The position numbers and the translations under genes were made by a program. Below are positions 55,860 to 63,767 of a stretch of 64,000 nt of DNA, one piece after another. Position 1 is the first letter of the stretch. Every line of letters starts with the position of its first letter. The notes below the pieces were generated by a model. That model did no database searches and was not told where the DNA came from. It saw only the letters and a list, made by a program, of their open reading frames with translations. Source of the stretch: Bacteroidota bacterium (GTDB lineage: Bacteria > Bacteroidota > Bacteroidia > UBA4408); assembly GCA_016718805.1 (NCBI GenBank), contig JADKCP010000011.1, positions 310,001 through 374,000 of the forward strand, written 5' to 3'.

Positions 55860-55883
55860 CTTAGCTGGTTGTTCTAAGACTTA

Positions 55884-56123
55884 TCAGTTTTTATTTTCAG
55901 ATGAATTTTTACGTGAATCGTACACCTTTTTAGCTCCAAATGCCGCTCCGGCAACTAGTAAAAAACTAATTCCACCATCAATAGGCATGCAAGGAGGAGG
56001 AAAACAAGGTGGTCCGCCCCCGCCTGGAGGAGGTGGTGGTGGTCCGCCAGCCAATGAAACAGAGATATTTACAACTAAAAAAACGATGACAAATGCAGCA
56101 AAATAGGTATAAAACTTCTTCAT
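55884..56123 (-). CDS. Small PID-CTERM-like exosortase substrate with polyproline/glycine stretch
   Basis: 79 residues from ATG 56123 (an earlier in-frame start at 56168 would place non-signal residues first and overlap the promoter). Signal peptide MKKFYTYFAAFVIVFLVVNI..., then a P6-G4-P2 low-complexity run, CFPPPC, and the sorting tail: PIDGG, a hydrophobic helix (ISFLLVAGAAFGA) and a basic cluster (KKVYDSRK). The motif-helix-basic layout is the hallmark of exosortase tails; PIDGG matches what I recall as PID-CTERM. The mature product after cleavage would be only ~30 residues with two Cys. The exosortase gene follows 24 bases downstream. Too short for many gene callers, but promoter, signal peptide and tail all agree. 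Confidence 0.82.
   Translation of the reverse strand: MKKFYTYFAAFVIVFLVVNISVSLAGGPPPPPPGGGGPPCFPPPCMPIDGGISFLLVAGAAFGAKKVYDSRKNSSENKN
55985..56048 (-). repeat. Pro/Gly low-complexity segment in the exosortase substrate
   Basis: Codons for six Pro, four Gly, two Pro, then CFPPPC, in GC-rich DNA that stands out from the AT-rich surroundings. Pro and Gly codons vary at the third base. Confidence 0.7.
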
Positions 56124-56142
56124 CTTAATATTCAATTTGCTA

Positions 56143-56171
56143 CAAAAATAGAAAAAAAGTTGAGACACAAA
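56143..56171 (-). promoter_or_regulatory. Candidate promoter of the exosortase/exopolysaccharide operon
   Basis: Minus strand TTTG (56168-56171) and TATTTTTG (56143-56150) match the Bacteroidota -33/-7 pattern with a 17-base spacer. The -7 box ends 20 bases before the ATG at 56123, so this could drive the whole minus-strand operon. Confidence 0.5.
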
Positions 56172-56256
56172 ATGAAATGCAAATAAAAATTACGAGCAAT
56201 TGTAAGATTTCGATAATTGGGAAACACGTGTATCAATAGCAGTAGCTTTTTATTTA

Positions 56257-56264
56257 TATATTTG
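56257..56264 (+). promoter_or_regulatory. Candidate -7 box (TATATTTG) of the wzc/legionaminic operon
   Basis: A perfect TAnnTTTG match 36 bases upstream of the ATG at 56301. The -33 region has no clear TTG. It is back to back with the minus-strand promoter about 85 bases away. Confidence 0.45.
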
Positions 56265-56300
56265 TCCGCTTTTTTCAGAACCAATATACACGTTAGATAG

Positions 56301-58739
56301 ATGGCGCAAAAGAATTCTTCCCTGATTGACATTAATGATGTAAATAATTTAATCAAAATAATCTCAAGAAACTGGCTCTTGATTTTACTTTTTTTGGGAG
56401 TGGCTTACATTATTGCCTTTGTTTACATTCATAAATTAACGGAATACTCCGCCGCTAAGACTCAAATATTAATTAAATCGGAAGAAACTTACGACTATCA
56501 AAGTCAGATTCTCGAAGGTCTCGGTCAATCCTACAATGCGTATAATAGTTATGAAAAAATTTCAAATGAAATGCGCGTTATTAAATCTTACGACTTAATA
56601 GAAAAAGCTGTTTCTAAACTAAATTTGGATGTATCCTATTATATTGTTGGAAGATTAAAAACCACTGAAATTTATGAAGCAAAGCCTTTTCAAATAAAGG
56701 TTTTGAGCATCAACCCTAGTTTATATGAACAACCAATTAAACTAACTTTTATTGATGAAAATAACTACAGTATTAAATATGATAAATACGGAGAGGCTAT
56801 TTCACATAAATTTAGTTTTGATAAGGAAGCAGTCGACTCTGACTTTAAAATTATTGTCAGCCGGAATGCTTCAATAGATGCCAACACAGTTGGTGCATTG
56901 CGCGATTATGAATACCAATTTAAAGTGCATAATATTCAAAATCTGGTTTCGAAATACCAATCGGGTTTAACAGTTGAAAACGAAGAATATACAGCCATAC
57001 TCTCTGTTATTGTTGAAGATGAAATAGCAGAAAGAGCTGTGTTATTTTTGGACACGCTGTCGAAAGTTTACCTCGACTATTCACTAAAATCCAAAGTTGA
57101 TATCAACGAAAATACCTTGAGATACATTGATAAACAATTGGATGAAGTAATAGAAATTTTGTCGAGCATTGAAGACGATCTTGAAAACTATAAAAAACAA
57201 AAAGCTATTTTAGATTTATCTAAAGAAGAGGAAACCTATTTTCAGCAACTTACTGACTATGAAGCGCAAAGAACCAAGCTTCAGTTGCAAATGCAATCCA
57301 TTGGAGAATTGGAAAAATACATTATTCTCGATAAGGATCCTGAATTGCTTCCGCCTTCTTTCTATATTAACAGTGAGGATGATTTCTTGAAACGTTCGGT
57401 TGGAGAATTGTATACTTTTCAAATTGCACGAAACGGGGCATTGTTTAACTCCACTACCAAAAACATGTCAATTACCGAGATTGACCAAAAAATTAAACTT
57501 TTAAAGAGTAACATTCTTACTTATTTAGGAAATACAAAAGTTGCTATACAGGCCAATATTGATCGTATTTCAAAGGCGATTGGATCTTATGAAGGTTCTA
57601 TCCAAAACATCCCGCAAAAACAGCGTCAGCTTTTGAATATTGCCAGAAAACAACAGGTGTACGAAAAAATGTACTCTTTTTTACTTGAGAAAAAATCCAG
57701 TACGATTATCGCAAGAGCAGGTATAGTTCCCGAAACCAAAATTATTGAATCGGCTCGTTCCATTGGTATAGTAAAGCCTGACAAAAACAAAATTTTGTAT
57801 TCGTTTTTAGGAAGTAGTTTGGTAATTGCGCTTTTAATAGTGTTTATGCGTACCACCTTCTTCTCACGAATTGAAAGTGTGCCTGAATTAAAAGCATTAA
57901 CAACATTGCCTATTTTAGGAGAAATTCTTTATTCAGATGCCGGTAAATCATCTTACATTGTTGTAGATGCAGACCCGAAATCGCCCATAACTGAATCATT
58001 TAGAAGTTTACGTACCAATCTCGAATACATGGCTTCTGAAAGTAAATCAAAAATTGTGTTGATTACTTCCAATAATCCAGGAGAAGGTAAAACTTTTTGT
58101 TCCGTAAATCTTGCCTCAATTTTGGCAAAGGCAGGGAAAAAAGTACTGGTAATTGAGCTCGATTTGCACAAGCCTAAAGTACACCTTGGTTTAAATATGA
58201 AATCGGAATTTGGGGTAAGTAATATCCTTGTTGGAAAAGAATCAACACACAATTCTATATTAAAAACTTCGGTCGAGAATTTGGATACCATCCTCGCAGG
58301 ACCTACTCCTCCTAATGCTTCGGAGTTAATTTTGAGTCCACACATGAACGAAATGTTAACCTATGGACGTGAAAACTATGACTACATTATTGTTGATACA
58401 CCACCGGTTGGATTAATTTCGGATGCTTTCATTTTGATGAAATATGCTGATGTGTGCCTATTTGTTTTGAACGTTCGATTTGCTACAAAAGGATCTGTAA
58501 ATAATGCACATGAAATTGTTGAACTAAACAAACTGCAAAATTTCGGTTTCGTGCTAAATGGTGTGAAACAACGCAAATCAAAATATTATTATAACCGATA
58601 CAATTACGGATATGGTTTTGGTTACGGGTATGGCTATGGATATGGTTATGGATATGGAAAAGGATATGGCTATGGAGGCTATTACGGATACGGCCAGAAA
58701 AAGAATAATGATACGAAAGAACCTGAAACCAAAGCATAA
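56301..58739 (+). CDS. Wzc-type chain-length regulator / BY-kinase with Tyr-Gly-rich C-terminal tail
   Basis: 812 residues. Wzz domain with first helix (~residues 30-46, WLLILLFLGVAYIIAFVYI), a long periplasmic coiled-coil part (~270-470), second helix (ILYSFLGSSLVIALLIVFM), then a bacterial tyrosine kinase: Walker A NNPGEGKT (~591), Walker A' VLVIELDLHKPK (~616, Glu at the usual first Asp and His at the usual Arg), Walker B YIIVDTPPVG (~695). The tail (~762-805) has about 17 Tyr alternating with Gly, the autophosphorylation cluster of BY-kinases in extreme form. Role: control of exopolysaccharide polymerisation and export through phosphorylation. No Wza or Wzb-type phosphatase is seen nearby. 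neuB follows 26 bases downstream. Confidence 0.93.
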   Translation: MAQKNSSLIDINDVNNLIKIISRNWLLILLFLGVAYIIAFVYIHKLTEYSAAKTQILIKSEETYDYQSQILEGLGQSYNAYNSYEKISNEMRVIKSYDLIEKAVSKLNLDVSYYIVGRLKTTEIYEAKPFQIKVLSINPSLYEQPIKLTFIDENNYSIKYDKYGEAISHKFSFDKEAVDSDFKIIVSRNASIDANTVGALRDYEYQFKVHNIQNLVSKYQSGLTVENEEYTAILSVIVEDEIAERAVLFLDTLSKVYLDYSLKSKVDINENTLRYIDKQLDEVIEILSSIEDDLENYKKQKAILDLSKEEETYFQQLTDYEAQRTKLQLQMQSIGELEKYIILDKDPELLPPSFYINSEDDFLKRSVGELYTFQIARNGALFNSTTKNMSITEIDQKIKLLKSNILTYLGNTKVAIQANIDRISKAIGSYEGSIQNIPQKQRQLLNIARKQQVYEKMYSFLLEKKSSTIIARAGIVPETKIIESARSIGIVKPDKNKILYSFLGSSLVIALLIVFMRTTFFSRIESVPELKALTTLPILGEILYSDAGKSSYIVVDADPKSPITESFRSLRTNLEYMASESKSKIVLITSNNPGEGKTFCSVNLASILAKAGKKVLVIELDLHKPKVHLGLNMKSEFGVSNILVGKESTHNSILKTSVENLDTILAGPTPPNASELILSPHMNEMLTYGRENYDYIIVDTPPVGLISDAFILMKYADVCLFVLNVRFATKGSVNNAHEIVELNKLQNFGFVLNGVKQRKSKYYYNRYNYGYGFGYGYGYGYGYGYGKGYGYGGYYGYGQKKNNDTKEPETKA
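58587..58697 (+). repeat. GY-repeat (Tyr/Gly-rich) kinase tail
   Basis: Starts with YYYNRYNYGYGFG and continues as GY units, about 17 Tyr in ~40 residues. Gly codons alternate between GGT, GGG, GGC and GGA and Tyr between TAT and TAC, so the amino-acid pattern is kept while the DNA is not a clean microsatellite. Confidence 0.85.
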
Positions 58740-58765
58740 GCAAGAGGATATTGCAACTTAAAACT

Positions 58766-59788
58766 ATGAGCACAAAACCGGTTTTAATAATCGCAGAAGC
58801 AGGAGTTAATCACAACGGACAATTAACACTCGCCAAAAAATTGGTGGATGTTGCTGCTGAGGCTGGAGCCGACATTGTGAAGTTCCAAACTTTTAAAGCC
58901 GACAATTTGGTTAGCAAAAAAGCCCCTAAAGCAAAGTATCAATTGCAAAATACCACCCGCTCTGAATCGCAGTATGATATGATTAAGAAGTTGGAGATGG
59001 ATGTGAACATGCATAAATCTTTAATGGCATATTGCAAAAAAAAGAAAATCCAATTTTTGTCAACCCCATTTGATTCAGATAGCATCCATTTATTATCAAA
59101 ACTTGGAATTTCTATTTTTAAAATTCCATCCGGTGAATTAACGAACCTTCCCTATCTTACCCAAATTGGTAAGTTAAAAAAAACTGTCATTCTTAGTACC
59201 GGTATGGCTAGTCTTGGTGAAATAGAAGCAGCTTTAAATGTTTTAACTTTAAACGGAACTAACCTGCAAAACATCACCTTGTTACATTGTAATACCGAAT
59301 ATCCTACTCCGATGAGCGATGTTAATTTAACCGCAATGCTCACGCTTCAAAAAGCATTTAATATTAAAGTTGGGTATTCCGATCACACATTAGGTATTGA
59401 AGTTCCTATTGCCGCTGTTGCCTTGGGCGCATGTATAATTGAAAAGCACATTACTCTTGATAAAACCATGGAAGGACCCGATCACCGAGCTTCGCTTGAT
59501 CCTTCTGAATTAAAGCAAATGGTGCAAAGTATTCGTAATATTGAAAAAGCGATGGGCGATGGAATTAAAAAGCCTAGTCCGTCTGAACTAAAAAATAAAT
59601 CTATTGCACGAAAAAGTGTGCATATTTCTCGAAACCTTAAAGCCGGAACTACGTTAACCGCAGAAGATATATGTATGAAACGACCGGGTGATGGAATTTC
59701 TCCAATGTTAATGGAACTTTTACTTGGTAAAAAAATCAAAACTAATTTAACTGCCGATCATAAACTCAGCTTTAATGATTTGAACTAA
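58766..59788 (+). CDS. neuB: NeuB-family nonulosonate synthase (legionaminic/sialic acid synthase)
   Basis: 340 residues from ATG 58766 (an in-frame TTG at 58751 is ignored). Condenses a 6-deoxy-diacetamido or N-acetyl mannose-type sugar with phosphoenolpyruvate. TIM barrel: LIIAEAGVNHNGQLTLAKKL, DIVKFQTFKADNLVSKKAPK, FLSTPFDSDS, IFKIPSGELTNLPYL, LHCNTEYPTP, VGYSDHTLGIEVPIAAVALG, IEKHITLDKTMEGPDHRASL. A C-terminal SAF/antifreeze-like domain starts at ARKSVHISRNLKAGTTL. With legB, legC, neuC-type and ptmE-type genes beside it, the product is most likely legionaminic acid (LegI role) rather than Neu5Ac. Confidence 0.93.
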   Translation: MSTKPVLIIAEAGVNHNGQLTLAKKLVDVAAEAGADIVKFQTFKADNLVSKKAPKAKYQLQNTTRSESQYDMIKKLEMDVNMHKSLMAYCKKKKIQFLSTPFDSDSIHLLSKLGISIFKIPSGELTNLPYLTQIGKLKKTVILSTGMASLGEIEAALNVLTLNGTNLQNITLLHCNTEYPTPMSDVNLTAMLTLQKAFNIKVGYSDHTLGIEVPIAAVALGACIIEKHITLDKTMEGPDHRASLDPSELKQMVQSIRNIEKAMGDGIKKPSPSELKNKSIARKSVHISRNLKAGTTLTAEDICMKRPGDGISPMLMELLLGKKIKTNLTADHKLSFNDLN

Positions 59789-59812
59789 GGAGCGAAAATC
59801 TAAGGTATTGAA

Positions 59813-60865
59813 ATGAAAGATTTTAAGCAAAATTGTGTAAACGAAAAGCTAACTGTTAAGGAAGCTCTTGAAACGCTGAACGATTTAAGCGGTGAAAAAA
59901 GTCTTACACTTTTTATCGTAAATGATAAAAAACAACTTCTGGGAACGCTTACCGATGGTGATGTGCGAAGAGGACTTATAAATGGACTTTCATTGTATCA
60001 ACCTGTTTCTGATTTTATGTTTAAAGAGTTTCGCTACTTGCGTAAGAATAAATTTACCGTTAGCGATATTGACGAGCTTCGAAAGAAAAACCTGAATCTT
60101 ATTCCCTTGCTGAATGCGAAAAATGAAATAATTCGCATTATTGATTTAGCACAAAAGCGTTCTATTATTCCTGTGGATGCCTTTATTATGGCTGGTGGCG
60201 AAGGATTACGCTTACGACCGTTTACCGAAAATTTACCAAAACCATTATTAAAAGTTGGCGATAAACCGATTATTGAACACAATATAGATCGATTGGAAGC
60301 CTTTGGCGTTAACACAGTATATATTTCGGTAAATTACCTTGGCGAAAAAATTGAACAATATCTGGGAAACGGCAAACAAAAAGGCATTCATATAAAGTAT
60401 ATCAAGGAAACAAAAGCTATGGGAACCATTGGTTCTATGAGTTTAGTTGATTCTTTTGAAAATGATACCATATTGTTAATGAATTCTGATTTATTGACGA
60501 ATATTGATTTTGAAGATTTCTATTTATCTTTTGAACAAAAAAATGCAGATATGGCTGTTGCCTCTGTTCCATATAAGGTGAATGTTCCCTACGCTATTTT
60601 TGAAGTAGATGATGAAAAAGTGTTATCGCTGAGTGAGAAACCAACCTATACTTATTATTCGAATGCCGGTATCTACTTAATTAAAAGAAATTTATTGAAA
60701 TTAATACCCGAAACCGGATCATTTGATGCCACAGAATTTATGCAACGCGTTATTGAAAATGGGCATAAATTGATATACTATCCTATTTTAGGCTATTGGC
60801 TTGATATTGGTCAACACGACGAATATAAGAAGGCACAAGAAGACATTAAACATATTAAATTGTAA
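59813..60865 (+). CDS. CBS-domain nucleotidyltransferase (PtmE-like, probable glucosamine-1-P guanylyltransferase)
   Basis: 350 residues: two CBS motifs (~1-115; LTLFIVNDKKQLLGTLTDGD, VRRGLINGLS) and a sugar-nucleotidyltransferase domain (~120-350) with AFIMAGGEGLRLRPFTENLP-KPLLKVGD signature, MNSDLLTNIDF (metal Asp) and YWLDIGQHDEY. The CBS-transferase fusion is the layout of Campylobacter PtmE, which makes GDP-GlcN for the GDP-dependent legionaminic acid pathway. GDP specificity is inferred from this and the neighbours. The stop shares one base with the neuA start (TAATG). Confidence 0.85.
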   Translation: MKDFKQNCVNEKLTVKEALETLNDLSGEKSLTLFIVNDKKQLLGTLTDGDVRRGLINGLSLYQPVSDFMFKEFRYLRKNKFTVSDIDELRKKNLNLIPLLNAKNEIIRIIDLAQKRSIIPVDAFIMAGGEGLRLRPFTENLPKPLLKVGDKPIIEHNIDRLEAFGVNTVYISVNYLGEKIEQYLGNGKQKGIHIKYIKETKAMGTIGSMSLVDSFENDTILLMNSDLLTNIDFEDFYLSFEQKNADMAVASVPYKVNVPYAIFEVDDEKVLSLSEKPTYTYYSNAGIYLIKRNLLKLIPETGSFDATEFMQRVIENGHKLIYYPILGYWLDIGQHDEYKKAQEDIKHIKL

Positions 60866-61563
60866 TGAAAGTACTTTACCTCATTACTGCCCGTGGAGGT
60901 TCAAAAGGAATACCCGGTAAAAACACAAAGCCGTTAAACGGAAAACCTTTAATAAACTATACAGTAGAAGTTGCCCGCCAACTTAGCGATGATAAGTTGA
61001 TTTGCGTTAGTACCGATTCAGAAGAAATTGCAAACACTGTTGAAAAAACCGGACTTAAAGTCCCATTTATTCGTCCTGCTCATTTAGCTACAGATACCGC
61101 AGGTTCAGATGGGGTTATTGAACATGCTTTGACATTTTATGCATCAAAGAATATACACCCTGATGTTTTAGTGTTATTACAACCAACTTCTCCGTTTAGA
61201 AAAACGGAACATGTGAAAGAAGCTTTGCAATTATTTACGGGAAATGAAGACATGGTTGTTGCCGTAAAAGAAAGTAAAGCAAACCCCTATTTTACATTGC
61301 TCGAAGAAAATACAGAGGGTTATCTTGAAAAATCAAAAAAACTTCCGGAAGCTATAACTCGACGACAAGACAGTCCGCCTGTATACGAGATGAATGGTGC
61401 TGTTTATGTTATTAATGTTAAATCATTTAATCGCTTAAAGTCGCTCTCAAAATTTACAAAACTCAAAAAGTATATCATGTCACAGGAAGCTTCTATTGAC
61501 TTAGATACACAGCTTGACTGGAAATTGGCAGAATTGATACTCACGCAACAGCACGTAAAATGA
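60865..61563 (+). CDS. neuA: CMP-nonulosonate synthetase (CMP-legionaminate/sialate cytidylyltransferase)
   Basis: 232 residues. YLITARGGSKGIPGKNTKPL (CTP-binding), LICVSTDSEEIANTVE, RPAHLATDTAGSDGVIEHAL, VLLQPTSPFRKTEHVKEA and RRQDSPPVYEMNGAVYVIN are the NeuA/LegF family motifs. It activates the nine-carbon sugar as a CMP derivative for transfer. It overlaps both neighbours by 1-4 bases (TAATG at the start, ATGA at the end), showing tight translational coupling in the operon. Confidence 0.94.
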   Translation: MKVLYLITARGGSKGIPGKNTKPLNGKPLINYTVEVARQLSDDKLICVSTDSEEIANTVEKTGLKVPFIRPAHLATDTAGSDGVIEHALTFYASKNIHPDVLVLLQPTSPFRKTEHVKEALQLFTGNEDMVVAVKESKANPYFTLLEENTEGYLEKSKKLPEAITRRQDSPPVYEMNGAVYVINVKSFNRLKSLSKFTKLKKYIMSQEASIDLDTQLDWKLAELILTQQHVK

Positions 61564-62675
61564 CTATAGGAATAATTACAACTTCTCGTGCTGATTTTGG
61601 GATTTATCTTCCCTTATTAAATGCTTTAAAAAACGATAAAAACTTTCAAATTTTAATATTTGCGGGTGGAATGCATACTAGCGAAATGTATGGTAATTCG
61701 TATCAATTAATTGAAGCACACGGCTTTAAAATTAGCGAAAAACTTCATTCGCTGTTGCCGGGTGATGATGCCGAAAGTATTGCAAAATCTATGGGTACAA
61801 CGACCAGTGTTTTTGCAAGTTGTTGGAAAAAATACGCTTCCAAAATTGATTTGTTATTTGTTTTGGGCGATCGCTTCGAAATGTTTGCCGCAGCAGCTTC
61901 GGTTATTCCATTCGGTATACCACTGGCGCACATTCATGGAGGTGAAACTACATTAGGTGCTATAGATAATAAATTCAGACATGCATTAAGCTGTCTTTCT
62001 AATTTTCATTTTACTACAAATTCAGAACATAAGGACCGAGTTGCAAAAATTACCGGTAGTAAAGAAAATATTTTCAATGTTGGAGCATTAGGTATTGATT
62101 CAGTGATGAACATGAAACTTTTTACACCACTTGAGTTTAAGAAAAGCTTTCAATATTCTATTGATGAACCGTATATCCTATGTACGTATCATCCAGAAAC
62201 CATGCATGTAGGTGCTAATAAAACCAATATTATTGAATTAATTAAGGCTTTTACAAAACAACCAATGAAAGTATTGTGTACACTACCCAATGCTGATACC
62301 GAGGGTCAAATAATTCGAAAAAAATTGCTTGAGTTCGAAAAAAAATATCCACAAAAAATAACCTGTTACGAAAATCTTGGACAAAAGGGATATCTCACTG
62401 CCATGAAATATTGCAGTATTATGGTTGGAAATACTTCGAGCGGTATAATAGAATCGGCAGCTTTGGGAATTCCGGTTGTAAATGTTGGTAATCGTCAACT
62501 AGGCAGATTGTCGAGCAATAATGTAGTGCATGTGGATAACGAAAATGCTGCTATTTTAAAGGGAATAACAGCTGCCATAAAATTAAAAGGCAAAAAATTT
62601 AAAGAAGTATATGGCAATGGTGCTGCTGCCAAGCAAATAGTTGCACATCTTAAAACGATTAAAACTCGAAGATAA
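61560..62675 (+). CDS. neuC: NeuC/LegG-type UDP/GDP-sugar 2-epimerase (hydrolysing)
   Basis: 371 residues, GT-B-like epimerase fold. IGIITTSRADFGIYLPLLNA, VLGDRFEMFAAAASVIPFGI, LAHIHGGETTLGAIDNKFRH, NVGALGIDSVMNM, CTYHPETMHVGANKTN, MVGNTSSGIIESAALGIPVV. It releases the mannose-configured free sugar used by NeuB, the LegG step. Starts inside the neuA stop codon (ATGA). Substrate nucleotide (GDP versus UDP) cannot be read from sequence; the PtmE-like neighbour suggests GDP. Confidence 0.93.
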   Translation: MTIGIITTSRADFGIYLPLLNALKNDKNFQILIFAGGMHTSEMYGNSYQLIEAHGFKISEKLHSLLPGDDAESIAKSMGTTTSVFASCWKKYASKIDLLFVLGDRFEMFAAAASVIPFGIPLAHIHGGETTLGAIDNKFRHALSCLSNFHFTTNSEHKDRVAKITGSKENIFNVGALGIDSVMNMKLFTPLEFKKSFQYSIDEPYILCTYHPETMHVGANKTNIIELIKAFTKQPMKVLCTLPNADTEGQIIRKKLLEFEKKYPQKITCYENLGQKGYLTAMKYCSIMVGNTSSGIIESAALGIPVVNVGNRQLGRLSSNNVVHVDNENAAILKGITAAIKLKGKKFKEVYGNGAAAKQIVAHLKTIKTRR

Positions 62676-62780
62676 TTTTTGTGATGAGAATAAATTTTAA
62701 CTTCAACTTAGATAAAGTTATTTCAAATAACAGTTATGAAAGTGCTAAGTAGTTAGATTTTAAAATTAAATTAAATATAA

Positions 62781-63767
62781 ATGAAAAAAATTTTAGTTAC
62801 CGGAGCAGATGGATTCATTGGCAGCCACCTTGTAGAGCAGTTGCTTGAAGAAGGAAAGCAGGTGCGTGCCTTTGTGTATTACAACTCATTTAACTCTTGG
62901 GGTTGGTTAGATACTTTAACACAGGAGAAAAAAGACAAGATTGAATTTTTTGCAGGTGATGTGCGCGATCCTTATGGTGTTCGCGCTGCTATGAAGGGCT
63001 GTGATTGTGTTTATCATCTTGCAGCTTTGATTGCAATACCATACAGTTATCATTCACCCGATAACTATGTTGATACTAACATTAAAGGAACTTTAAACAT
63101 AGTGCAAGCTGCAAGAGACTTGAATATTGAACGTGTTTTAGTTACTTCTACCTCCGAAGTGTATGGCACTGCATTACGAGTGCCTATTGATGAAACCCAT
63201 CCAAGGCAAGGACAATCGCCTTATTCGGCTACTAAAATTGGAGCCGATGCAATTGCAGATTCTTTTTACAGAAGTTTTAATTTACCAGTAACAATTGTTA
63301 GACCTTTTAATACTTATGGTCCTCGACAAAGTGCAAGAGCGGTTATTCCAACTATAATTACTCAATTAATGGCCGGTAAAAAGGAAATAAAATTAGGAGC
63401 GCTTCACCCTACCCGCGATTTACTTTTTGTAAAAGATACTGTTAGAGGTTTTATAGCAATTGCTAATAGCCAAAAAACTATAGGTGAAGAGGTAAACATT
63501 GCAACACAGCAAGAAATTTCAATAAAAGATTTAGCGCAAAAACTAATAGATCGAATTAATCCAGCCGCTCAAATTATTTCGGACGATGTACGATTGCGTC
63601 CTGAAAAAAGCGAAGTAGAACGACTCCTGGGAAGTGCCCAAAAAATTAAATCGCTTACCGACTGGACGCCGCAATATAGCCTTGATGAAGGATTGAATGC
63701 TACAATTGATTGGTTTAGCAAGGAAGACAATCGTAAAAACTATAAAGCCGACATCTACAATGTATAA
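62781..63767 (+). CDS. legB: LegB-type NAD-dependent 4,6-dehydratase
   Basis: 328 residues, extended SDR. KKILVTGADGFIGSHLVEQL (NAD loop GxxGxxG), LAALIAIPYSYHSPDNYVDT, TSTSEVYGTALRVPIDETHP, SPYSATKIGADAIADSFYRS (catalytic YxxxK) and VRPFNTYGPRQSARAVIPTI. This is the first committed step of legionaminic acid synthesis, giving the 4-keto-6-deoxy sugar nucleotide. A 105-base gap separates it from neuC; no promoter box was found there. It overlaps legC by 8 bases. Confidence 0.93.
   Translation: MKKILVTGADGFIGSHLVEQLLEEGKQVRAFVYYNSFNSWGWLDTLTQEKKDKIEFFAGDVRDPYGVRAAMKGCDCVYHLAALIAIPYSYHSPDNYVDTNIKGTLNIVQAARDLNIERVLVTSTSEVYGTALRVPIDETHPRQGQSPYSATKIGADAIADSFYRSFNLPVTIVRPFNTYGPRQSARAVIPTIITQLMAGKKEIKLGALHPTRDLLFVKDTVRGFIAIANSQKTIGEEVNIATQQEISIKDLAQKLIDRINPAAQIISDDVRLRPEKSEVERLLGSAQKIKSLTDWTPQYSLDEGLNATIDWFSKEDNRKNYKADIYNV

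Noticed and set aside
42853..56123. Exopolysaccharide operon as a recently acquired genomic island
   Set aside because: No tRNA, integrase, flanking repeats or clear base-composition step were seen; the order could still have been acquired, but the window gives no direct sign.
57953..58345. Open frame antisense to the kinase domain
   Set aside because: It mirrors the conserved P-loop region and shows no start context or family features.
58598..58697. GY repeat as a phase-variable microsatellite
   Set aside because: Third positions of Gly and Tyr codons vary, so it is not a uniform tract prone to slippage, and units of six bases would not shift frame.
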